Of a stretch of DNA of 37,762 nucleotides, positions 31,292-37,762 are shown one piece after another. Source of the DNA: Phytophthora quininea (taxonomy: Eukaryota > Oomycota > Peronosporomycetes > Peronosporales > Peronosporaceae); NCBI GenBank assembly GCA_011947345.1, contig JAAVTG010000566.1:1-37762 (forward strand). Reading direction: 5' to 3'. Numbering within the stretch: the first letter of the stretch is position 1; every line of letters begins with the position of its first letter. Position numbers and translations under genes: made by a program. A model generated the notes under the pieces. That model made no database searches. It had not been told where the DNA came from and saw nothing but the letters and a program-made list of their open reading frames with translations.

Positions 31292-34200
31292 GGAGGCGCC
31301 GGGCTTCCGTCGCGCCGAGCTCTGGAGCTGGGACGATGGCGACAAGGACGAGCTCATCGACAACATGCTGCGGGAGAGCGTCCTGCCCGTGACGCTGCCG
31401 ACGGCGCCAGCCATGGGGAGCAGCAGTGCAGCCATCGGAGCCAACCGAGCGCTGCTGCCGGCGTCTCGCCACCGTCTACAGCCGATACAGACGCCGATCA
31501 CGCAGAGGCGGACGCTGCAGTCGAGGAACCAGTCGCCGCCCGCGCCTGCGCCGCCCCAGCCGGCGCCTGCCAAGAATGTGGCAGCAGCGTCCGCGTCGAC
31601 GGGGTCGGAAGCCTGGAAGGCCTTCAAAGTGGCCCATCGAACCAACAAAATACTGGCCAAGACCAGGAAAGTCATCAGCATTTTGACGAGCTCATCCACT
31701 GTTGTGGAAGGGGAAGAAGCAGTAATCCAGGAGGTTGAAGTGGAGGAGGAGCAACAAAAGGAGCAGAAGGAGGAGAGTGAGGAGCAGAGACTGGCTGCTG
31801 CAGCAGCTGCCAAGTTACTGGAGACCAAAATGAGGTTTCAAAAGGAGGTGCTGGAGGAGGAGGGCGAGTACGCGGGAAGCGTGCATTTAGGCAGCGCAGG
31901 CGATGTGCAGAGCGGATTGGAGGACTTTTGGAAACTTTATAAGAGCAGCACGACGAGCAAAAGACCCGACTCGGCTCGAGGACGATATATCTCTAATTGC
32001 CAAGACTCGATCTTGTTGGTGCTGCCTGTGTTGGATCTGAAGCGATCCTCGAGATACGAACGCGGGAGTCAGGCGCTTCGGTATGATAATTACTACTTTG
32101 GTGACAAACGTGCTGAAGCGCTAGGCGATGCGCTTCAGCTGCTGCCTGTACCCGTCCAAACGCTATCAATGAAGAATGTCGGCGTCTCAGGAGCTGGATC
32201 ATCGGCCATTATGAGTGGATTGCCAATGCGTCAACTCAAGCATCTTAACTTTTCGGAAAACAAACTGGGAACTAAAGGGACGATTACGATATTCCGAACT
32301 TTGGAGGACCCGCATGTTAGCCTCAAGTCACTCGACCTCGGCAACAACCAGCTAGGCGACCAAGCTGTACGGCTGTTGATGCAGTGCTTGTTGAATCGAT
32401 GCACACTGGAACATCTAGATCTGCGGCGAAATCATATTTATCACGCGGCATTTTCAATCGGGGAACTGCTGCGCATTACAACCCCGCTCACGTCACTTAA
32501 TCTGTCGTGGAACAACATTCGAGGCGAACCAGCGCAACACTTGGCGCGATGTATGATGGAGAATTTGACGTTAACCCATTTGGATTTGTCTGACAACACG
32601 CTAGGCAATAACGGCAACGCGGATGCAGATCTTGGCGCGTGTATTGCAACGAACAAATCGCTTCGATTCTTGGACATATCGAACAACCATGTCCAAGCCA
32701 AGTCAATGCTAGTTTATGTGAACGGCCTCCAACAGAACACGGTTCTGGAAAATCTGGTGATCCGCGGCAATCCGATCGGAGCGATCGGAGCCGAATCAAT
32801 ATTACGAGCTGTGGCCTCAGGGTCTGTTGCAACCTGCCAATTGGATCTTGGAGACTGCAATCTTGAGATTTTAGATAGCACCATCGAAGGCTCCATATAC
32901 AGCGGTGGTACATTTACTTTAAACTTGAGCGATCGGCCGGACTGCATCTTGATTAGAGAACTCCTGCTGCTGGTGTGGAAGAACAAGGCAGAAATTGTAG
33001 ATGCTGTGTACAATGGAGCACCGTACACGTTCAACAAGAAAGATGAGAAGTCGTTGCTGACGTCTATTCCATCGCAAGGCTCGATGCAGTTGAAGATCCA
33101 GCCAAACTATGATCGCCATGAAGAGCATATCTCATCATCTGGCTTTGAGCGAGTTGTCGAGCTTATGAAGAGATCATTTAGTCATTCTCGCGACGGCGAC
33201 GAGGCCGCAAAAATCTTTTGTATCCGCGTCATGGCAGAAGAGTACACGTTTACGGTGGCCGAAGCAAACACATTGTTATTGCTCTTTGAATCGCACACAT
33301 CGCAGGTGGAAAAAGCAAGCGCTGCTGCCGCTTTGATCCCTCAAATTCTTCAATCACCTTCTGCATTAGCTGAGGTTGCCCAGTCCGTCACCGAGGAAAT
33401 CTTTGATTGTGCGTCCATGAAAACTCCAAAGCAGTTTTTCGAGGACAAAGATGGCGATGGAAAGATCGATGTGTGCGGCGATATTTGCATGACGATTGGG
33501 CTAGAAAACCTCTCTGACATCGAGCAGAGTCACGTTGAACAAAAGGTAGGGAAATGGGTTTCGTTCAACATGAACAATCCGTCTGGACGGTATCAACTCA
33601 ACATGGCAAATCCGATCGATCGCCGCATTTTAATGCGCATTTTGGAAGTCAACAAGGCGGAGAAGAAGCTGCGGCAGCAGCTGAAGCTAATGGACTCCTC
33701 TCAGCATGGTTTCGCCGCCCAGCCGTTAGAAGGAGGCTTTCGGAATATGAGACTCAACCGCCTGCCTATGGTTATGGGTCCTAGCTGGCAGTTCCCTCGC
33801 TTGGGGATTCTCGAGTTTGACTTCGTGATGACGCGACGGCCGTACGCAATTTGTACTGCGCTTAGTGACAACGCCTTCGAGCAGTTCTTGAAGGAGTTTA
33901 AACAGCTCCAGGTGTCGGCAGAAATGAAGCTCGTTGGGCTGCGCTCCATCTCGACGCTGTATTATTTCACGTGCAGCCAAGCCCAGCGATTGATGGAGCA
34001 TTTCGGCACGTTCGAGCGCGATCCTACCACTGGGTGTCTGTTCCGAGGTGAAGTGTTTATCGTGTTATTCAGCCGCATCGTGGACGAGTGGAACCTGAGC
34101 GAAACGCTGTCTCTGCTGGATCTAACAACGAAAACGCAAGTGCTGGACCGGCTCGGCGTGTTGAATTGCTTCCACCCGCTACAGCAAATCGAAACGTACA

Positions 34201-34505
34201 GGCAGCTACAGTTGGTCGCGTTTGACCACCGACAATTGATTTTACTGCTCGTCAAACTTGCAGCAAGCGGTGAGGCAGAGCTGACGAACATGCAGCTTAA
34301 CGGAGACACGATCGAGCCAGAGGTTTGGAAAGCTTGGACCTTTGACGAAAAACTGCCCGCTGTAGGCGTCCTCGGCTGTTCGATGCGAGCGTTGCAGCCT
34401 GTGCAGTCCGAAGCGCAGCTACCACCGACGAGTTTGCGGAAGAAACTTCTCCAGACGTTATTGTTCAAACTACAGGATCGAGCTCAGGAGATGACGTTGT
34501 CATAG
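31254..34505 (+). CDS. Large leucine-rich-repeat protein with EF-hand-like loop
   Basis: Intronless, uninterrupted frame of 1083 residues. Residues 1-150 are disordered and Pro/Ala/Arg-rich, and 155-205 form an acidic, Glu-rich probable coiled coil. Residues about 300-545 hold ribonuclease-inhibitor-type leucine-rich repeats ([69 protein letters not shown]). [14 protein letters not shown] loop near residue 730 matches the calcium-binding EF-hand pattern, but no partner hand is evident. The C-terminal 300 residues are mostly helical with no domain I recognise. There is no signal peptide or membrane segment, so it is probably cytosolic or cytoskeletal. The LRRs suggest a binding scaffold; a calcium response or flagellar role is only inference. 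The stop lies 31 bp from the convergent CDKAL1 stop. Confidence 0.88.
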   Translation: MLKPTPPGRTRRKEAPGFRRAELWSWDDGDKDELIDNMLRESVLPVTLPTAPAMGSSSAAIGANRALLPASRHRLQPIQTPITQRRTLQSRNQSPPAPAPPQPAPAKNVAAASASTGSEAWKAFKVAHRTNKILAKTRKVISILTSSSTVVEGEEAVIQEVEVEEEQQKEQKEESEEQRLAAAAAAKLLETKMRFQKEVLEEEGEYAGSVHLGSAGDVQSGLEDFWKLYKSSTTSKRPDSARGRYISNCQDSILLVLPVLDLKRSSRYERGSQALRYDNYYFGDKRAEALGDALQLLPVPVQTLSMKNVGVSGAGSSAIMSGLPMRQLKHLNFSENKLGTKGTITIFRTLEDPHVSLKSLDLGNNQLGDQAVRLLMQCLLNRCTLEHLDLRRNHIYHAAFSIGELLRITTPLTSLNLSWNNIRGEPAQHLARCMMENLTLTHLDLSDNTLGNNGNADADLGACIATNKSLRFLDISNNHVQAKSMLVYVNGLQQNTVLENLVIRGNPIGAIGAESILRAVASGSVATCQLDLGDCNLEILDSTIEGSIYSGGTFTLNLSDRPDCILIRELLLLVWKNKAEIVDAVYNGAPYTFNKKDEKSLLTSIPSQGSMQLKIQPNYDRHEEHISSSGFERVVELMKRSFSHSRDGDEAAKIFCIRVMAEEYTFTVAEANTLLLLFESHTSQVEKASAAAALIPQILQSPSALAEVAQSVTEEIFDCASMKTPKQFFEDKDGDGKIDVCGDICMTIGLENLSDIEQSHVEQKVGKWVSFNMNNPSGRYQLNMANPIDRRILMRILEVNKAEKKLRQQLKLMDSSQHGFAAQPLEGGFRNMRLNRLPMVMGPSWQFPRLGILEFDFVMTRRPYAICTALSDNAFEQFLKEFKQLQVSAEMKLVGLRSISTLYYFTCSQAQRLMEHFGTFERDPTTGCLFRGEVFIVLFSRIVDEWNLSETLSLLDLTTKTQVLDRLGVLNCFHPLQQIETYRQLQLVAFDHRQLILLLVKLAASGEAELTNMQLNGDTIEPEVWKAWTFDEKLPAVGVLGCSMRALQPVQSEAQLPPTSLRKKLLQTLLFKLQDRAQEMTLS

Positions 34506-34536
34506 AAATCTTAACACGATCTATTCGCAACGTGAT

Positions 34537-36560
34537 TTACTTGCGCATAAGCAGACGCACTCCAACAAAAGTCACCGACGCCACAAGGGTGGCAAGCGCC
34601 GCCAGCGCAACCTTGTCGTCACGTACGGCATTCCACTTCACCGCGACCGTCGTCGTAATTGTCGAGAGCGCGCTGTTTGTAATTGCACCACTCGATTTAC
34701 TACGCGGCTTTCGTACCGGCTCCTTCGACACAACTTTCTTCTTCTTGGCCTTCGTGCCGCATTTCCCACCACATCCCTGACCGTCGCCACCAGACGAACA
34801 GCACGAACCTCCTTGCCACCGCAGCAGCCACCGTCTCCGTGCTCGTGATCATCGTGGTCGTGAGAGTGGTCATGTCCGTGAGAGTGGCCGTGGCCATGGC
34901 CATGGCCTCCACAACTGCCATCACCTTTGCACGTTGAAGACTCCTTTGATTTCGACAGAGCCTTCGATCGGTCAGCTGCTGAGAGATCTCCTCAGTACGA
35001 ATCTGCTCACGAATGGCAGCCGCTGCCACCGTAGCAGGCTCGGAACGTGATATCACTTTGCCTGTAATGTGGAATCGTGCCGCCGTGAGCACGCGCACCT
35101 CCGCCGAGCATCCGATCAGCGAATCGTCACGAGGGAGTAGAACCTTGGTGTAGTTCTTTGTGTGTGCAACAGTGTACTTCTTGTCGTCAGAGACCTCTGT
35201 GTTCACCCACACCTTTGCGTAGTGCCCACAAGGTGCGTGTACGGCTCAAACGTTTCAAAGAGCTTGGTGAGCTTGCGACTGCGATTCTTAACCACTTGGG
35301 TAGGAACGCGTTTCATCTTCGCCGCGGGTGTACCCGGTCTCGGGTAGAACTGGGAGATATTCATGATGTGAAAGCGGTATTTCTCGACGAGATCCATCGT
35401 CTCATCGAAGTGCTCCTCAGTCTCCGTCGGGAAACCGCAGATGATATCGGTAGCAAGCGTGAGGTCAGGCACCTTCGCAAGCAGCTCATCGGCGACACGT
35501 TTGAATTCAGCCGCCGTGTACTCGCGGTTCATCGCCAGCAGCACATCGTCGCTTCCAGACTGCACAGGAACGTGCAGGAACGAGTAAACGCGGTCGTGCT
35601 TTAGTACCTCGGCGATAGCGTCGAGGTGGTCCAGAATATACGGTGGATTAGTCATGCCCACACGCAGCATCACGCCGTCTGGCACAACCTCTAGCAGTTT
35701 GCGCATCAGCGTAGGGAGGTCCGTGTTAATGTCGATGCCGTACGCGCCCGTGTCTTCGCTGGAGAGCCACAGCTCCGTGACACCTTCGTTAATCACCGTC
35801 TGCGCGCGGGACACAATCGCATCAGGCTGGTAGCTGCCTAGCTTCCCGCGTGCATGGCGCGTCTTGCAGTATGTGCAGGCGCCCAGACAACCTGTGCTCA
35901 GCGGGATGATCTCCACCATGGGGTTCTTGCGGATCTTAGGCAGATCCAGCTCCGGCAGGCGGTTCTTGGACAGTAAGCGGACCGTGTGGCCCTTGAGCGT
36001 CTCCTCCACAACTTCCACGACTCGGTCCACTTGCTGAATGCCGACGATGCTAACTTCTTCCAGTCCCTTCAGGTGGCGGTCTGCTTGTGGCACACAGCCA
36101 GCCACCACCACCGCCTTGTTCTGCTTCCTTCCCTTGACAGCCAGGTGCATGAAGGCCGCCTGAGAAGGGTCCTTGACCGTGCAGCTGTTGAGCAGCCACA
36201 ATTGGGCAGCGTCTGGGTCCTGCGTGAACCTGTAGCCGTAGCTAGCCAGCACTCCTTGCATATACTCCGAGTCACTTACATTGTGCGAGCATCCGTAGGT
36301 CTTCATCCTGCAAGAAAAATAAAAGAAATTAAATAACTATTCATCAAGAATGTTGAGTAACCACTGTGTACGCACCAGATGAGCTGCGTGCCGGGCACCG
36401 GCGGCTCCTTGCTGTCGTCGCCGCACGTGGAGCTACTGGCGGTGCTGCTGGTGGCCGCCGACTGGAAGTGCGTCTTGGGCGCCACCATGGGCGTGCGCAC
36501 GGAGCTCACGACCGCGCGGTCCAGCTCCTCCTCGCCGATCATGTCCTCGATGTCGTCCAT
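34537..36560 (-). CDS. CDKAL1: CDKAL1-type threonylcarbamoyladenosine tRNA methylthiotransferase (frame-broken)
   Basis: Radical-SAM enzyme of the CDKAL1/MtaB class, which converts t6A37 to ms2t6A37 in tRNAs reading ANN codons. Exons are 36560-36376 and 36307-34537. The protein opens [12 protein letters not shown], like the DDIED start of animal CDKAL1. The methylthiotransferase domain has cluster cysteines near 68 (YGCSHN), 104 (NSCTV) and 133 (AGCVPQ). The radical-SAM motif is C202-x3-C206-x2-C209 ([10 protein letters not shown]). The TRAM domain follows at about 430-490 ([16 protein letters not shown]). Then come a His/Cys-rich linker (34825-34910) and a C-terminal hydrophobic helix before LLMRK, an ER tail anchor as in the animal enzyme. 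The frame breaks at about 35215, 34963 and 34811 each look like one lost base in a homopolymer; allowing for them the protein is about 652 residues (579 in human). Confidence 0.88.
36308..36375 (-). other. Intron in the CDKAL1-type gene
   Basis: 68 nt, GTGCGT...TTGCAG on the minus strand, splitting the Trp codon (TG|G). The join reads [13 protein letters not shown], matching the KIWIRTWGCSHN junction of animal CDKAL1. Confidence 0.9.
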
Positions 36561-37302
36561 CTTGAGCCGTTCAAATGCCGTCTTGGCAGGAAATCGTCAA
36601 ATGGCCGAGAACGCGAGTGGTGGTGCGTTCCGATTTGTAAAACGACTCTCAATTAGGAGTGGATCCAGCATACAATTTCCCATACGTTCCGTTTTTGACC
36701 TCGACTAAGCAAATCGATCGCCGTCGGACTTGTCGCCGTTGCAGTGGTGGTCAGTTGAGCTGCTGAGTTGGAGAGAGATAGCAGCAGAAGCTCAGCAGCT
36801 GCAAGTGCAGCGTCGACACCAAGATGCTGAGATCGTATCATTGAAACTCGTTCGAGCTCTGGCCTCGAGAGCGAGTGCCGAGTCCTGCGGATTTGCAATC
36901 GACAGGGAAACCCGGAACGTCCCGGTGTCGAGGCCCTTCTGATTGGTTTTGTCGCCGGAATATGCAGCGACGACATCGTTGTGTGGCTTTCGAGGGCTCT
37001 CTGGGTTGCGGCTCCACTGCAGCAACTAAGCAGGAGGATCGTTTGGCCCAAGATACGTCCGGTTGAGACCGTCACGAATCACTAAGCAAAGAACTGCCAG
37101 CAACTTCGTGCTTGCAGCCGATTTTATTGTCTTCACTGACAAACGAAAGCTTTGTCTTTACCTTCGCTTGGATTGACGCTCTCCATATTTTCTTCTTCTT
37201 GTTACACACTGCCTCGCTTCGGACAATGCAAGCGTCTACACGTGGATATCATCAAGCGGTCTACATGCAGCACCTCTCTCTCTCTTTTAGCGGACCCTCC
37301 GT
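36561..37302. other. Intergenic region between CDKAL1 and E1 genes
   Basis: Holds the CDKAL1 promoter (near 36561-36660) and the E1 3' flank. A + strand frame at 36730-36942 encodes 70 residues with a short helical, coiled-coil-like stretch (REIAAEAQQLQVQRRHQDAE), and a 140-codon minus frame covers 36653-37075. Neither resembles a known family and no supporting splice sites were found, so neither is called as a gene. Confidence 0.4.
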
Positions 37303-37762
37303 TTAACTGAACTTGCAGATGACCGTCGGCACTTTGAACACGTTCCCGTCGTCATCGGAGCACGATGTCTGCAGCGGAATGTACTTGTGGCTGCAGTCCA
37401 CGAGACCTTCGTAGCGCGACTCGATGAAGGCGCGTAGAGGCTTCGCTATTTGGCTAGCGTAGAGGTCTTTCAACGCCTTGCCGAAGGCATTCCGATCGTA
37501 CAGCATCAAGCCGCTGACAGAGCGGTAGCGCGGGTCCTTGTCCGCAGCGCTGGTGGTGCCCATCTCGGCAACGCCATGGAACAGCAGATCGCAGTTCAGC
37601 TCGGTCTTCTCCTTAAACTGAGCCAGGAAGTCCTCGAGAGTCGCCTCAGACGACAACTCGATAACAGTCGAGTCCCACTTGGTGAATCCAGGGGTTTGCA
37701 CTTAACCTCCGACATTTCTACCACATCGTACTCATCCTTAGCGCGCGCGGGCTCCGCGGGCT
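37303..37762 (-). CDS. Ubiquitin-activating enzyme E1, C-terminal part (partial)
   Basis: Only the 3' end is in the window. The readable tail begins TPGFTKWDSTVIEL, continues TLEDFLAQFKEKT, and ends KYIPLQTSCSDDDGNVFKVP then TVICKFS. The order of KWD, TL-x-FL, a middle helix and a D-x-V-VP ending matches the C-terminal ubiquitin-fold domain of E1 enzymes such as UBA1, which recruits the E2. The catalytic parts would lie beyond 37762. The frame from the window edge (KDEYDVVEMSEVK) joins this one only if a G is missing near 37701, the same kind of lesion as in CDKAL1. Another E1-like paralogue is possible. It lies upstream of CDKAL1 on the same strand. Confidence 0.65.

Noticed and set aside
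34537..36560. A functional link between the CDKAL1-type tRNA-modifying enzyme and the nearby tRNA array.
   Set aside because: CDKAL1 acts on t6A at A37 of tRNAs reading ANN codons; the array tRNA reads UUG and has G37. The closeness is best taken as coincidence.

Overview
The window looks like nuclear DNA from a stramenopile, most likely an oomycete (Phytophthora/Pythium type). The evidence is indirect: very compact genes with GT-AG introns of 65-68 nt, a plant/protist-type PP6 phosphatase, an ER tail-anchored CDKAL1-type methylthiotransferase, and large lineage-specific proteins. No species can be named from the sequence alone.

Layout. Positions 1-880 hold no gene I recognise. Positions 881-23349 are one head-to-tail tandem array of a 1.40-1.45 kb unit, 15 full copies plus a truncated 16th. 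Every unit carries one tRNA-Leu gene, anticodon CAA, type II with a long variable arm, always on the + strand. Each unit also has two hypervariable minisatellites: a 7-bp GTGCGTT repeat upstream of the tRNA and an 8-bp CACGACAG/CACGACAC repeat downstream. Nothing else in the unit looks like a protein gene; the many open frames in it are by-products of the repeat. Positions 23350-26200 are heavily decayed copies of the same unit, still at about 1.5 kb spacing and still carrying two tRNA relics. The whole locus is therefore about 18 units, young in the middle and old at the right edge.

Positions 26201-27319 are unassigned. From 27320 a dense genic region begins: a protein with seven TFxPxIN-type motifs (+), a PP6 catalytic subunit (-), a 1083-residue LRR protein with one EF-hand-like loop (+), a CDKAL1-type tRNA methylthiotransferase (-), and the 3' end of a probable ubiquitin-activating enzyme E1 (-). 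Neighbours are convergent or divergent with very short spacers: 140 bp between the divergent PP6 and LRR starts, and 31 bp between the convergent LRR and CDKAL1 stops.

Two cautions. First, three of the five protein genes (TFxPxIN, CDKAL1, E1) are broken by apparent single-base losses in short homopolymer runs, which looks like residual sequencing error. Second, the length differences among the tRNA copies (four versus five G, two versus three C) belong to the same class of change. They cluster in contiguous blocks of units, though, which favours real inherited variants. The main point of interest is the tRNA-Leu(CAA) tandem array: its C10-G25 pair in the A box, its long pol III trailer, its VNTRs, and its mosaic, edge-decayed structure.
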